Below, piece by piece: positions 43,305-55,718 of a DNA stretch of 64,000 nucleotides (the first letter of the stretch is position 1; every line of letters starts with the position of its first letter). This stretch comes from Charina bottae. Lineage: Eukaryota > Chordata > Lepidosauria > Squamata > Charinaidae. A program made the position numbers and the translations under genes. The stretch covers positions 71,540,963 to 71,604,962 of the forward strand of contig JALMGJ010000005.1 of NCBI GenBank assembly GCA_023362775.1, written 5' to 3'. A model generated the notes under the pieces. It did no database searches. It was not told where the DNA came from and was given only the letters and a program-made list of their open reading frames with translations.

Positions 43305-43395
43305 ACAATAGCCTTCTCCAACCTGTTGCCCTTTAGATACAGTATATTGGTGCAATGCTGCTTGAGAATTCTGGGAGTTGTAGTCTCCCCACCCC
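43305..43395. mobile_element. Old hAT-like repeat fragment
   Basis: Phrases ttctccaacctgttgccctt and gaattctgggagttgtagtc match a common amniote MITE. The ends are lost. Confidence 0.5.
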
Positions 43396-43659
43396 GTATC
43401 CCCCAAGGGTACTAGGTTGTAGCTCAGTCCAATTCCTCTAGTGATTGATCTCTACCCTATACATAATTTTTAGAATAGATTTCCATAATCAGCATGTTGT
43501 TATTACATTGTCAGACTCCCGGTCTCTGGTGGCATCCTCATGGCCAAGAAATATCTATTAAATCTATCCATTGCCTTAAATATTTATTTCTCTAGTGCAA
43601 GTATAGCTATCACAATAAAAAATGACTGTTTCATCTGCAGTCATGGGTAGTAGATACAA

Positions 43660-43830
43660 TCAGGTACACTTTTTGCACAGAAGATGCCCCTGTACCTTAG
43701 AACATATCTTCCTAAGATATAGATTTTACAAGGAATTGCGCTCCAAACTAATTCAACCCTTAATAGAGAGATTGAAATGAGATGAAATGTTGTGGGCTGC
43801 ATGGAAACGTTTAGCTTGAAGATCGTTCAG
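43660..43830 (+). mobile_element. Possible LINE C-terminal fragment
   Basis: The + strand reads RRCPCTLEHIFLRYRFYKEL and RSKLIQPLIERLK, resembling the CxC..H..C zinc-knuckle-like end of some LINE ORF2 proteins. Short and decayed. Confidence 0.35.
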
Positions 43831-44369
43831 TGGCCTGATAGAACCAGTGAATGGAGCAGAGCTTAATGTAGTGTAAACTTGTGTGCAGAAAAAGGAATAT
43901 TTTTAAAAAACACAGCCTGTGAGCATGTTAGAGAGATTCAGGTTCTTATTCTTACACTTTTAGCCCACCCAAGCATAAAGAAACACAAGCTTAGACATTG
44001 CAGGTACAAAAAGTAAGTACAAAAGAGTTCTTACATTTATTTTGTCCAGGTACAGCCATTTCAGTAGAAAATTGGTTTCAGTTCTTCTTTCTGTTCCCTA
44101 AACTGTATATCTCTGGCCCTGTTTGCTGCCAAAGGCTGCGTGGAGAAAGGGGGGAAAAGACCTCTGGAGTTGAGGCCTAGCACATGGCCTCTCCATGGAG
44201 GAGCTCAGGCATGTGTATCTTACCCCATTGGTGGAAGAATCAGAGAGAGAGAAGAGGAAGTGGGAGGGGCAACAAGCAGCTTCCTCTAGCACAGAGTTTG
44301 CCTCCTAGAGCAATAACCCATATGCTAATGAGGCATGCTTGATTTGCTGAATTCAAACATAGCTGTGGT

Positions 44370-44495
44370 GCCAGGTCTTTTTTGCTTTAATGTTTTTATC
44401 TTATTGTGGATATATATTGTTTTTAGTTTGGGTTGTGAGCCACCCAGAGTTTGGTTCAAGATGGGTAGCCATAAAGATGTTTTAAATAAATAAAT
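44370..44495 (+). mobile_element. L2-like LINE 3' tail
   Basis: Ends ttgtgagccacccagagttt and agatgggtagccataaag plus (aaat)n. Confidence 0.6.
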
Positions 44496-44763
44496 AGACT
44501 GTCTGGCCATTCAGACCAATGGTACTTAGGATTTTTCTTTAAAGATAAGCACCCTGAAATCATCTATACAATATCTAAATTCTGTATCCAAGCCATAAGG
44601 CTTCACTATGTTCAGATCCAACAACAGAAGTTGGTGATTTACTTAATGAATAAGATTTTATTTTATTTTAAATTGTATTGATTTCATGGTCTGGTCTTGG
44701 ATTGCAATAATACATGTTCAAATGACTCTTGGCAGAAATATCTCTGTATGTTATACTTTATAT

Positions 44764-44799
<36 letters not shown>

Positions 44800-45349
44800 T
44801 ATTTCATAACAACTTGTTCTTGACAATCCATTTAAGCTCATGGTGATAAAAGTGTACCAATGCCATCACGTTTAGTACTGTATTCACACTCAGCTTTCAC
44901 TTCCCAGATTTGTAATCTTGCCCTGTGACAAATAATGCTATAGTAGGAGTCCTACTACAGCGTTAAGTACACATACTCACCAGGACACGTGTGCAACACA
45001 TATAGCCTACACCACATGAAGAAGATTTAATGTGTAATAATCAAAACTGGCTAGAACAGGTCTCCTTTGGTTTTATCTGGGAAACGGCATTGGCAGTTAT
45101 AGATTTCCTTGGCAGCCTGCATTTCTATTGCTAACTTGTAATAACCTTGCACTTACAAACTTGGAAACCACATCATTTCAGCAGTTTTAGTGAGAAAAGC
45201 AACGCATCCAGTTCTTACTCATCGGTTAGATGATATAACTCAGATGTTCTTGCGTTCATTTAAAAAAACCAACTGAAACTTTTCCAACTTACATTTCCCA
45301 CTTCGAAACAGCATTATTTTTAATAGTTATACACACTCTTTCTTGTTTG
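44496..45349. other. Unassigned, with (GT)n
   Basis: (GT)n at 44767-44798; otherwise nothing recognised before the tandem duplication. Confidence 0.35.
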
Positions 45350-46016
45350 AGTAATGTATATGTTCTGCAGAATATGTTCCAGAGCTCTCTACAATCTTGA
45401 CAAAAGCCATAGACGAACCATCAGTTTGAGTTTATCTAGTTTCTCTTACTGGGGATGTCCGTAAGGCATCTGGTAAGCTTATGTTGAGTTCAAGCATATG
45501 TGCATGTTATAGCAGTTTTATTATTTAATAGGCATTTTTGTCTGCTTCAGTTAAGGCACATTATCACAGTTCAGTTTTCCCCCATTCAGATGTCACTATA
45601 CCCCCAAACCTAGCCTGTAAACATCCCAATGGTTATTCAATGGCAGTAAAGAAATACCTAAAATTCTAGTTTTGTGCTGGCATTTATTGCCCCCCACTAA
45701 ATGTATTTTTGGCCTTTAGTGACATACTATGGACAAGCAGCTCAAAAGAGAGAACTAGAACCAAAATTAAATTGTATTTAGGATGAAGCTGGTTAAGAAT
45801 AAATTCATTGAATGTCTTTCCTACGGTGGCTCCCCAGACATGTTCTTCTTTTCTATTGTATTAGAAATTACAATTGGTTGGCAACTTCTAGAGGGGCTTC
45901 AAGGGATGCACCTAAGCTTTCTGGAAACTGTTATATTGCTTGAGGCTGTTGGTTGCACAGCCTTGATATCTACCCGCCCTTTGATTTTATGGCAATGGGT
46001 GTTGTCATGATGAATT

Positions 46017-46065
<49 letters not shown>

Positions 46066-46731
46066 TCGCCTAGGCCAGTGTTTACCACCAGATCATTGCA
46101 GGAATGCAATATTTTTTTTGAAATCCTCCTTTGCTTGGTCATGAAGCTCAGCCTCCTTGCCTGCTGAGCTGTAGGACAGGGTTCCTCAACCTCAGCCATT
46201 TTAAGATGTGTGGACTTCAACTCCCAGAATACTCCAGCCAGCAATGCTGGCTGGAGTATTCTGGGAGTTGAAGTCCACACATCTTAAAATGGAACCCTGC
46301 TGTAGGACACTGTCTTGCTTGGAAGGTGGAAATGCGACCCAAGCTCGATTTAGAGGCAGCAATTTGCTACTATCTCCAGACCAGGGTTTCTTAACCAGGA
46401 TTCTGTGTTACCCTAGGGTTCCACGAGAGGTCACTAGGGATTCTCTGGGAGATCACAATTTATTAAAAAAAATATTTCAAATTCGGGCAACTTCCCATTA
46501 AAGAGGTAAGTTTCATTCTTTATGTTAAGTTTAAGAACACTGTTAATGCATATATACAGGCCTACACATGAAATGAATATAATTTTGTAACTTCTGGCCT
46601 GTATTTGAGCCTGAGTGTGCAGGGGTTCCCTGAGGCCTGATAAATATTTCAAGGGTTCCTCCAGGGTCAAAAGGTTGAGAAGGGCTACTCCAGACACTCT
46701 GTAGAAATATAGAAATGTCTTTGCACACAAG
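45350..46731. repeat. 1.38-kb tandem duplication, copy 1
   Basis: Begins agtaatgtatatgttctgca and ends tctttgcacacaag. It contains an (AAT)n run (46018-46064) and one palindromic hAT MITE. It differs from copy 2 by one base (aaagaaatacc against aaaggaatacc, near 45652) and one AAT unit. Confidence 0.97.
46177..46299. mobile_element. Palindromic hAT MITE (in duplication copy 1)
   Basis: Ends cagggttcctcaacctcagc and atggaaccctg; perfect 8-bp duplication ctgtagga (46169-46176, 46300-46307). Nearly complete hairpin. Confidence 0.93.
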
Positions 46732-47396
46732 TAATGTATATGTTCTGCAGAATATGTTCCAGAGCTCTCTACAATCTTGACAAAAGCCATAGACGAACCA
46801 TCAGTTTGAGTTTATCTAGTTTCTCTTACTGGGGATGTCCGTAAGGCATCTGGTAAGCTTATGTTGAGTTCAAGCATATGTGCATGTTATAGCAGTTTTA
46901 TTATTTAATAGGCATTTTTGTCTGCTTCAGTTAAGGCACATTATCACAGTTCAGTTTTCCCCCATTCAGATGTCACTATACCCCCAAACCTAGCCTGTAA
47001 ACATCCCAATGGTTATTCAATGGCAGTAAAGGAATACCTAAAATTCTAGTTTTGTGCTGGCATTTATTGCCCCCCACTAAATGTATTTTTGGCCTTTAGT
47101 GACATACTATGGACAAGCAGCTCAAAAGAGAGAACTAGAACCAAAATTAAATTGTATTTAGGATGAAGCTGGTTAAGAATAAATTCATTGAATGTCTTTC
47201 CTACGGTGGCTCCCCAGACATGTTCTTCTTTTCTATTGTATTAGAAATTACAATTGGTTGGCAACTTCTAGAGGGGCTTCAAGGGATGCACCTAAGCTTT
47301 CTGGAAACTGTTATATTGCTTGAGGCTGTTGGTTGCACAGCCTTGATATCTACCCGCCCTTTGATTTTATGGCAATGGGTGTTGTCATGATGAATT

Positions 47397-47448
<52 letters not shown>

Positions 47449-48114
47449 TCGCCTAGGCCAGTGTTTACCACCAGATCATTGCAGGAATGCAATATTTTTT
47501 TTGAAATCCTCCTTTGCTTGGTCATGAAGCTCAGCCTCCTTGCCTGCTGAGCTGTAGGACAGGGTTCCTCAACCTCAGCCATTTTAAGATGTGTGGACTT
47601 CAACTCCCAGAATACTCCAGCCAGCAATGCTGGCTGGAGTATTCTGGGAGTTGAAGTCCACACATCTTAAAATGGAACCCTGCTGTAGGACACTGTCTTG
47701 CTTGGAAGGTGGAAATGCGACCCAAGCTCGATTTAGAGGCAGCAATTTGCTACTATCTCCAGACCAGGGTTTCTTAACCAGGATTCTGTGTTACCCTAGG
47801 GTTCCACGAGAGGTCACTAGGGATTCTCTGGGAGATCACAATTTATTAAAAAAAATATTTCAAATTCGGGCAACTTCCCATTAAAGAGGTAAGTTTCATT
47901 CTTTATGTTAAGTTTAAGAACACTGTTAATGCATATATACAGGCCTACACATGAAATGAATATAATTTTGTAACTTCTGGCCTGTATTTGAGCCTGAGTG
48001 TGCAGGGGTTCCCTGAGGCCTGATAAATATTTCAAGGGTTCCTCCAGGGTCAAAAGGTTGAGAAGGGCTACTCCAGACACTCTGTAGAAATATAGAAATG
48101 TCTTTGCACACAAG
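46732..48114. repeat. 1.38-kb tandem duplication, copy 2
   Basis: Follows copy 1 directly with no spacer. After it the sequence changes to tcaagtcatattcac. The offset to copy 1 is 1380 bp before the AAT run and 1383 bp after it. Confidence 0.97.
47560..47682. mobile_element. Palindromic hAT MITE (in duplication copy 2)
   Basis: Identical to 46177-46299 with the same ctgtagga duplication, copied along with its surroundings and not inserted independently. Confidence 0.93.
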
Positions 48115-48334
48115 TCAAGTCATATTCACTATTATTGTGCCTGCTCAGTGACTTTTAAACATTAACATTTGGCTATGCGTGCACACGTATCTCCTCCATT
48201 TCCTCCCATTATCATCAAGTTGATGTAAATAAGTGTCTGAGTTCACTTGATCAAAAAACATATTCATGTTGCCACAGACACGGGCATGCTGAGATTCCAA
48301 GGGGTGGGTATTTTCCTTGCTTAATGTTTAAGGT

Positions 48335-48654
48335 AAAAGGTAAAGGTTCCCCCCACACATTTGTGCAGTCGTGTCCGACTCTAGGGGCCGGTGCTCATCT
48401 CCGTTTGTTAGCCGAAGAGCCAACGTTGTCTGAAGACGCTTCCACGGTCATGTGGCCGACATGACGCATGCGGAATGCTGTTACCTACCCACCATCATCT
48501 ACTTGCATTTGCATGCTTTTGAATTGCTAGGTTGGCAAGAGCTGGGGCTAGTGCGGAAGCTCACTCCGTCATGCGGGGCTAGGGATTCGAACCTCCGAAC
48601 TTGCGATCTTCCGATCGACAAGCCTGGCGTCTTACCCGCTGAGCCACCACGCCC
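48335..48654 (-). mobile_element. tRNA-derived SINE with Bov-B-like tail
   Basis: Full-length except for a missing piece (gaagtggtacctattc) in the body at about 48494. No clear target duplication. Confidence 0.9.
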
Positions 48655-49371
48655 CTTTAAAACTTTAATTTTTATTTTATTTTATTTTAATTTAATTTTA
48701 ATCTTTAATTTTAAACAAGGTGTGAAATTCTGAAAATATATCTGGAAAAAATGAAAATAATAACTGCTAAATTTCTTTAGACTTTTAAACTCAATATTAG
48801 TCCCATTTGTTGCTTTTAACATATATATATGTATAAAACAAGTATAAAAAATGCCCTTTATTAGACTAGTTGGAAACTTTTAATTTATGTATATTTATTC
48901 TATTGGCATACTTGGAAAGCTTTCAAGTTATGTAGATCTATTCTTCTGAGAAATTGAGATGGTTATTATACAAAAACAATTTTACATATTAATACAGGTA
49001 TGTAATTAATTTTGACTGTGGTACTAATTTAAGGATGAAGCCTTTGTTTGTTTGTTGTTTGTTGGATTTACAAGGCCACCCAACTCCAACCAGTTGTAAA
49101 ATGTGGATCACTAAGAAGAGATATGTCCTATTTTTTTGTGCAGAATATCGTATTTATTACTTTATCTCTGGCAACAGATACCGCACAACATGAAACACAA
49201 CTGTTCATGTTTCAGCCAGTGTACACAATAAGGTGGTACGGGTTTTGAAAACAATTTAGAAAATGACATCCTTCAGATCTCAGGTGAACAGGATACCCAT
49301 GTGTGAGCCTGAAAACATTGTGGCTGATTTTAAAGGGTTGACTTATTCAAGTTAATGTGACTCATAAAGCA
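48655..49371. other. Unassigned AT-rich sequence
   Basis: Starts with (ttta/tttaa) repeats next to the SINE; otherwise unrecognised. Confidence 0.35.
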
Positions 49372-49372
49372 A

Positions 49373-49446
<74 letters not shown>

Positions 49447-49450
49447 CTTT
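49372..49450 (+). repeat. (CTTT)n microsatellite
   Basis: About 18 uninterrupted units, then a degenerate pyrimidine tract. Confidence 0.95.
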
Positions 49451-49621
49451 CTACCTTCCTTTTTTTCTTTTTCTTTTAAAAACGATGGCAGTTCACACCA
49501 TGTAACAACCGCTTTATGATTCTAGACAAGGGCACAGCAGTTTCTTGATGTTCTATTAACAAAAATAATCAGAACAATCAGAAATAATCAGAAACTATCT
49601 GTTACATTGGTTCATATATAC

Positions 49622-49718
49622 CAGTGTTTCTCAACCTTGGCAACTTTAAGATGGGTAGACTGCAACTCCCAGAAGCCAACTCCATGCTGGCTGGGGAACT
49701 CTGAGAGTTACCATCTAC
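49622..49718. mobile_element. Palindromic hAT MITE, decayed
   Basis: The left end cagtgtttctcaaccttggc is intact. The right half is altered (ctgagagttaccatctaccc) and no duplication remains. Confidence 0.75.
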
Positions 49719-49724
49719 CCAAAG

Positions 49725-50056
49725 AGAGCCAGTTTGGTCTAGTGGTTAAGGTGCTGGGCTAGAAACCAGGAGACTGTGAGTTCTAGTCCCGCCTTAGGCA
49801 TGAAAGCCGGCTGGGTGACGTTGGGCCAGTCCCTCTCTCTCAGCCCTAGGAAGGAGCCAATGGCAAATCAGGAGACTGTGAGTTCTAGTCCCGCCTTAGG
49901 CATGAAAGCCAGCTGGGTGACCTTGGGCCAGTCGCTCTCTCTTAGCCCAACTCACCTCACAGGGTTGCTGTTGTGGGGAAATTAGGAGGAGGAAGGAGTA
50001 TTAGGTATGTTCGCCGCCCTGAGTTATTTATAAAAAATAATAAAGGTGGGATAAAA

Positions 50057-50057
<1 letters not shown>
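49725..50057 (+). mobile_element. Sauria-type SINE with two body modules
   Basis: Same chimeric design as at 13.7 and 38.9 kb: module 1 ends ccctaggaaggagccaatgg and is followed by caaatcaggagactgtgagt starting module 2, which runs into the standard tail. Confidence 0.9.
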
Positions 50058-50101
<44 letters not shown>

Positions 50102-50106
50102 AAGAT

Positions 50107-50138
<32 letters not shown>

Positions 50139-50190
50139 GAAAGAGAAAGAGAAAGAGAAAGAAAGAAAGAAAGAAAGAAAGAAAAGAAAG
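50058..50190 (+). repeat. (ATAG)n then (GAAA)n/(GAAAGA)n microsatellite
   Basis: Compound repeat extending from the SINE tail. Both strands give low-complexity false frames. Confidence 0.95.
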
Positions 50191-50235
50191 CCAAAACACA
50201 AGATGAAATCATCTATGTCACTAGGGGTTTGATAT

Positions 50236-50370
50236 GGTAAGATCCAAAATGGATATTGCTAAAGAGCTTAAAGGAGGCCAGCAAACTCTGTCAAGCATCC
50301 TGGCTATCCCATTGGTGACAGCTGCCAAATTGATCCTTGTGCAGAAATGGAAAGCAGCAGTCCACTAGAA
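50236..50370 (+). mobile_element. Possible L1 ORF2 3' fragment
   Basis: The + strand reads LAIPLVTAAKLILVQKWKAA, similar in character to the C-terminal TAAK/R..A..WK segment of vertebrate L1 ORF2. Too short to be sure. Confidence 0.35.
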
Positions 50371-50387
50371 ATAGCACAGCGGCATGC

Positions 50388-50642
50388 CAGCTGAAGCTCA
50401 AATACTTTGGCCACCTAATGCGAAGAGAGGACTCACTGGAAAAGACCCTGATGCTGGGAAAGACTGAAGGCAAAAGGAGAAGGAGACGGCAGAGGATGAG
50501 ATGGTTAGATAGCATCACCGATGTAATGAACATGAATTTGAGTAAACTCCGGGTGACAGTGGAGGACAGGAAGGCCTGGCGTGCTATGGTCCATGAGGTC
50601 ACGAAGAGTCGGACACCACTAAACGACTGAACAACAACAACA
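50388..50642 (+). mobile_element. Bov-B LINE 3' end
   Basis: KLKYFGHLMRREDSLEKTLM, GKTEGKRRRRRQRMRWLDSI and VHEVTKSRTPLND, then aacaacaacaac. 5'-truncated; the frame is open. Confidence 0.92.
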
Positions 50643-51480
50643 CCACACAAACTTTTAGGAAGTCAGAATGATGAGCCAATCAAAGCCTAACGTTGGAAAC
50701 AAAGGCTACAATCCTTTGCACTTAACACACCAGATTTGCTTCAAGAATGTGTAGGGTTGTGCAGTAAAACATTAAGTCAACATCAAGCCAGATTATGTAA
50801 GAGCACTAATTCAGGAATGAAAGTTAACTAGGAAGGGGCATTATAATGTTTTAATAACTCTGTGTATGAACAACTTGCTTCAGGCTAGACAAGCTTAAAT
50901 ATCTTGCCAGCCAGTAGTCCTACTGAAATTGATTCAAGTGGGAGAGTTAAGTGTGGGCTCACATTCTTTCTTTAATCAGTAATATTTGAAAGTGCTTCAC
51001 TGTAGATTGAAGGTTGGATTCTGCTCATTATTTTTTCAATTCACATTTTATTTGTAAAGGTTCTTATATCTCATTGATCTGTATCCTATCTGTACATCTA
51101 GTCCCAATGTACAAAAATGAAATTGCTTCATAAAGCAGACAATAATTATCACCTGATCAACTGCAGAGTGATACAGTCTCACTTCTCAATTAACATATCT
51201 GTTAATCATATATAGAAGTACTGTATATATTTAACAACGAAACAAAACTTTACAAATTCAGATTCCCCCATGTTTTCTTGATATTGGAAGGGAATATCAT
51301 AAATTAAATGTGCAGTCCAAGCAATTAGGAGGCTATATTAATACATAACCAGGAGGACAACAAACATTTGCAGTGTTTGTCTCTCTCTATAAAATATTCT
51401 GTCAGAATAAAATGGCTTTTTTGCCTGCAGCCAGCTTTAACATTTCTGAAAGCCAAGTTCCAAAAACGTTTTGCAAGTTC
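50643..51480. other. Unassigned sequence
   Basis: Unique-looking DNA leading into the first CpG island. Confidence 0.3.
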
Positions 51481-51599
51481 CCCGTCTCTCTCTCTCTCTC
51501 TCCCCTTGTTTAACGGGGGGGGGGGGCGGTCTTTTAAATGCAAAGATGCCCAGTTCAGTCAAACCGTAGTTTTCCATGAAACAGAAGGAAACTTGACAG

Positions 51600-52700
51600 T
51601 ACCCACCCGCTCTGCCCCCTGAGTTCTTTTGGTTAACAGCCTTTCTTCTCCTCGTCGCTTGGCAGGGGCGCACAATAGTGCCGCGCTTGTGTGTGCTCCA
51701 CTTTTCAACCCAGTCGTGAATCGAGCCATTGTTTCCCCTGCGATGGCCTGCATTTTTTCATTCGGCAGAGAAAGCAGTGTGTAAAAGAGGCACCTTGTGC
51801 AGAACTGCTGGCAAGGCTCGGGAGGGAAGGCGAAGCTCCACCAAGGCTGCGCGCGGCTGCAGCTCCGCTCGGTCTCTAAGCGCGGGACGCAAAGTTAGCT
51901 CAGACATTCCAATGGAGTGAGGCAGCGGCAGCTCCGCGCACGAGCCGCCGGTTCTGCAGCCGCCGAGCCAATGGAGAAGGGAGCCCGCTCTCGTTCCGCG
52001 GCAGCGGTGGCGGCAGGTCAGTCTACCGAGCCCCCTTCGCTGCTCCGCTTCCGCTCGGCGCGCGCGAGGATAAGGCGCAACAGCTGGGGAGCAGTTTCTT
52101 TTCTGCAAAGGTCTGCGTGGCTCTGATCGCTGATAGGGGGGAAAAATCAACAGTAACGCTGAGACTGATCCCTTAGAATGCCAGCGGCGTACTGTTCCTC
52201 GGAAGTAAGAGGACTCGAAATCGAGGTCAATCGGTGTCTTTTCTCTTTAGATTTTCCAGACATTATTCTTATTGGATCCTTTCCGCCCCCCAAGCGTGGG
52301 GGATGTTGCTATTATTAAACTAAACGTCAACATGTCTTTTGCACTTGATCGGCAGCTGTTGTTAGGACGAGCCGCGAGAATTAGATCCTCCAAGATCCAC
52401 TTTAGGATCGCAGGATCTTTGCAGATGTAGCTCCCGGATGCAGTGAGGGCTCCGCTGGACTCCACTATTTCTACAGGAGAATTTGGGGTCGGAATGGAGA
52501 TTTTAGGAAGGCAGAGTTTGGTAGATGCGGTTGGAGGTCGCAGACTGGGGGAATTCCTTGCGCGAGGCGTGATCTGGAAGTTGATACTTTCAGAAGCAGC
52601 GAGTGATGCGGCGCCTCTGCGCCGGTTTTCGTGAAAACAAGCCCCGCTGGGCTTGGGAGGGGACGCGTCTGAATGGCCGCGTTTGCGGGAAAAGAAAACA
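51600..52700. promoter_or_regulatory. CpG island 1, candidate promoter or first exon
   Basis: GC-rich, CpG-dense DNA that is not a recognised transposon, in an AT-rich setting (densest 51,780-52,080 and 52,530-52,690). A short frame from ATG 51971 (MEKGARSRSAAAVAAG) ends at a donor-like cag|gtcagt (52016/52017), which could be a first exon, but nothing proves it. In other vertebrates PLCE1 lies downstream of SLC35G1 in the same orientation, so this may be its 5' region. The direction is not certain from sequence. Confidence 0.5.
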
Positions 52701-54200
52701 AAACCAAGGAGAAATGCTATAAAATAACCAGCCCTGCCGTAGATGTAGCCGTATTTCCACCATCGTGCAGGTGCGTAGCCTGGAGGGAAATGTCCCTCCC
52801 TCGCTGTATAGTAAATAGGCGGCTGTATTAGGGGCGGGGTCTGATGGGAAGTTTATGCAGCGCTAGAGTGATCACTACAGTAAATGCAGGGTCTTTACAG
52901 TTCCCGCTCTCTATCACTGAAAGCCAGAGTAAGGAAGGATACTTTTAAAATCCCCCCTTCCTCCGCCCCTTGGGTGATGCCTAAGTCGATGCGGAGAAAG
53001 AAAATCAAGTTCTTTAGGGGGCCAGACACTTAATGCGCTGGATGACTCAGGGTCTGTTGAAGGCACTTCCCGATTCATCTGCTATGTGGACTCCGCGTCT
53101 GGCACCCTAATGCTAATGTCCTCTGATGGCTTTTGAGGGTTTCCTGTTGGGAAAGGAAACCATTTCTTGGACCATTTTTAAAATAAATGTACCTTCTCTC
53201 GCCTGGATGAATATATGGAAAGTTGAGGCAGGAGGGAAATTGATCTTCAGGGGTTCTTTCTCAGAAATAGTTTGCACAAGGGTGCTGTTCTTGAGGGCAG
53301 CTTTTACACCTCTTCCTTAACATCGCTGTTTTCCTGTAGGGAGGGGCATTTTTTTTTTACTGGGCAATTTTTGGCACTTGGGCAAATGTGATCCTTTCTC
53401 CAAGATAATGCATTCACTGGTTTTGAGATTGATGGTGGAAAAATACTGTGGATGTGATCTCTGATAACGTTGGTGGTGAGTGGTCTACAGCTCTCCACTG
53501 AGTATTCAGTCAGTATCAGCTCACCAAAATCTTCTGGTCTGCTATAGTGAAACTAACCTGCGGATAAATTAAAATCAAAGTTCGTTATAGATTATGTATG
53601 TATGTATTTATTTATTTAATACACCGTCCATCTCGCTATAAAAGTGACTCTGTGTGGCTTACAAATAAAAAAGTCATAAAAAACCATTATAAAAATACAA
53701 AAAATTCAAAAAGAGGAAGGAGGGGAAAAGAGGATTTACGATTAACTGCACAGTGTTCTTGCTTGGACTGGATGTTCAAGAAAAGAATAATAATCCATTT
53801 AATAGAAATTCCCATGCTGGTGGAGAATTTTTTGGGGAAGTCATGTTTAAGGAGTCCAGGCTAGTGCAGGCTGTATTCAGCTATTGTTTGCCAACTTCTG
53901 TTTTGTTTTTTTTGCTATTTCAGTCTTACAATGAGAATGGACTGAAAACATATTTACAACTATGTGGCCAGTTTGCTCTGCTGTTAAACTCCAACAGAGA
54001 GCCATTTTTCTAACTGAAAGATAACAATAGCTGAAAGCTTCAGCTACTGTCTTTTCTTTTTTTTCTTTCTTTTCTTTCTTTTACATTAGTTTTTGTTAGT
54101 TTTTATCTTTCCTTTTTAAAAACTTTAATACAAATATTTTTTGTATAAATATAAAAAATATTTTGTAATTTTCAAAACCAGTGGATGCATTATCTTGGAG
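52701..54200. other. Mostly unassigned, with an L2-like tail
   Basis: Around 53597-53720 is a minus-strand L2-like tail (gtatttatttatttaataca, ctgtgtggcttacaaataaa). The rest is unique-looking, and conserved regulatory DNA is possible next to the island. Confidence 0.4.
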
Positions 54201-54204
54201 AAAG

Positions 54205-54300
54205 GATCACATTTGCCTAACCGCCCAGGGTCCCTCCTTGCGGGGGAGATGGGCGGGATATAAATATGTTTATAAATGAAATAAATAAATATTTTTTTTA
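54205..54300 (+). mobile_element. L2-like LINE 3' tail
   Basis: ctaaccgcccagggtccctc, gggggagatgggcgggatat and (aaat)n. Confidence 0.65.
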
Positions 54301-54540
54301 AAAAAAGAAAGCTTCAGCTACTGATATCAACAGATATAAATATAAATTGTAGATAATCAATTTCATACAGAGGAAGTGGACTGTGACTGAAACTGCTGCT
54401 TCTGCAACTCAGTATCCAGATAATCCACATACAGAAAAGAATGTCTGTGTGCTTGACTTACAGGGAACTGAGGGGGATTGGGGTTCTTATGAGTTGTGCT
54501 GCAATCCTGCTAACTGTGGCATAAACATGCTCTTTTTTTC

Positions 54541-54862
54541 CCCGTTTAATTGTGTCCGATTCTTGGAGACTGCCTGGACAAGTCCCTGCAGTTTTCTTGG
54601 CAAGATTTCGGAAGTGGTTTGCCATTGCCTCCTTCCCAGGGCTGAGAGAGAGTGACTGGCCCAAGGTCACCCAGCTGGCTTTGTGCCCAAGGCAGGAGTA
54701 GAACTCACAGTCTCCTGGTTTGCTATTGGCTCCTTCCTAGGGCTGAGAGAGAGTGACTGGCCCAAGATCACCCAGCCGGCTTTCATGTCTAAGGCGGGAC
54801 TAGAACTCACAGTCTCCTGGTTTCTAGCCCGTTGCCTTAACCACTATGCCAGACTGGCTCTA
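54541..54862 (-). mobile_element. Sauria-type SINE, two modules, alternative tail
   Basis: Reverse copy. From the tail: ggagactgcctggacaagtc, a first body module, then tcctggtttgctattggctc joining to a second body module and the head agactggctct. It has the same joint as the + strand chimeras but ends in the alternative tail. Confidence 0.88.
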
Positions 54863-55141
54863 AACATGCTCTAGTAACCATTATTTTTAGTGACATCATG
54901 TCCTCATGCAGTTGCCTTCATCAAAGTGATCTAGGGCTCTTCCAGGGCTTTCTCTTTTCTCCTGTTACAGTGTTTGGGGTGGGTGTGATCTAGTATCCTT
55001 CACTGACAATGTGGTGGCTGACATGGTGTCACGAGGGTCTACCTTGCTCCTATTGCCACTATAGACTGCTGTGGGCACTCCCTCTCCATCCAGTTGCTGT
55101 GATCCGCCCTGCAGGGCAATTTGGCCTTCGGCCAGGAGATA

Positions 55142-55474
55142 AAGGTAAAGGTCCCCCCCGCACATTTGTGCAGTCGTGTCCGACTCTAGGGGCCAGTGCT
55201 CATCTCCGTTTGTTAGCCGAAGAGCCAGTGTTGTCCGAAGATGCTTCCACGGTCATGTGGTCGGCATGACGCACGCGGAACGCTGTTACCTTCCCACCGA
55301 AGTGGTACCTATTCATCTACTTGCATTTGCATGCTTTCGAATTGCTGGGTTGGCAAGAGCTGGGGCGAGTGCGGGAACTCACTCCGTCACACGGGGCTAG
55401 ATATTTGAACCTCCGAACTTGTGATCTTCCGATCGACAAGCCTGGCGTCTTACCCGCTGAGCCACCACACCCCG
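55142..55474 (-). mobile_element. tRNA-derived SINE with Bov-B-like tail
   Basis: Full copy; 12-bp duplication ggccaggagata (55130-55141, 55475-55486). Confidence 0.93.
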
Positions 55475-55580
55475 GGCCAGGAGATACCAGAAAACCTAAT
55501 TTCCCCAGGGGCTCAGAAGTGCTAGTCAGGCATTACACAGGATCCTTAATAACAAAATACATACTTAGCACTCTTTAGGG

Positions 55581-55718
55581 CATGTTTCTGAAGCTTGGCA
55601 ACTTGAAGATGTGTGGACTTCAACTCCCAGCATTCCCCAGCCAGCATAGCATAGCTGGCAGGGAATTCTGGGAGTTGAAGTCCACACATCTTCAAGTTGC
55701 CAAGCTTGAGAAACACTA
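55581..55718. mobile_element. Palindromic hAT MITE
   Basis: Halves ggacttcaactcccagcatt / aattctgggagttgaagtcc; perfect 8-bp duplication ctttaggg (55573-55580, 55719-55726). Confidence 0.92.

Noticed and set aside
45783..48113. Duplicated short protein genes (75, 97 and 98 codons)
   Set aside because: Identical pairs of frames follow from the tandem DNA duplication and overlap a MITE and an AAT run; no family recognised.
49957..50212. Leucine/phenylalanine- or serine-rich proteins
   Set aside because: Translations of the ATAG/GAAA microsatellites.
51917..52126. Coding first exon in CpG island 1
   Set aside because: The frame is short and low-complexity, and I cannot match it to PLCE1 or another protein; kept only as a possibility in the island entry.
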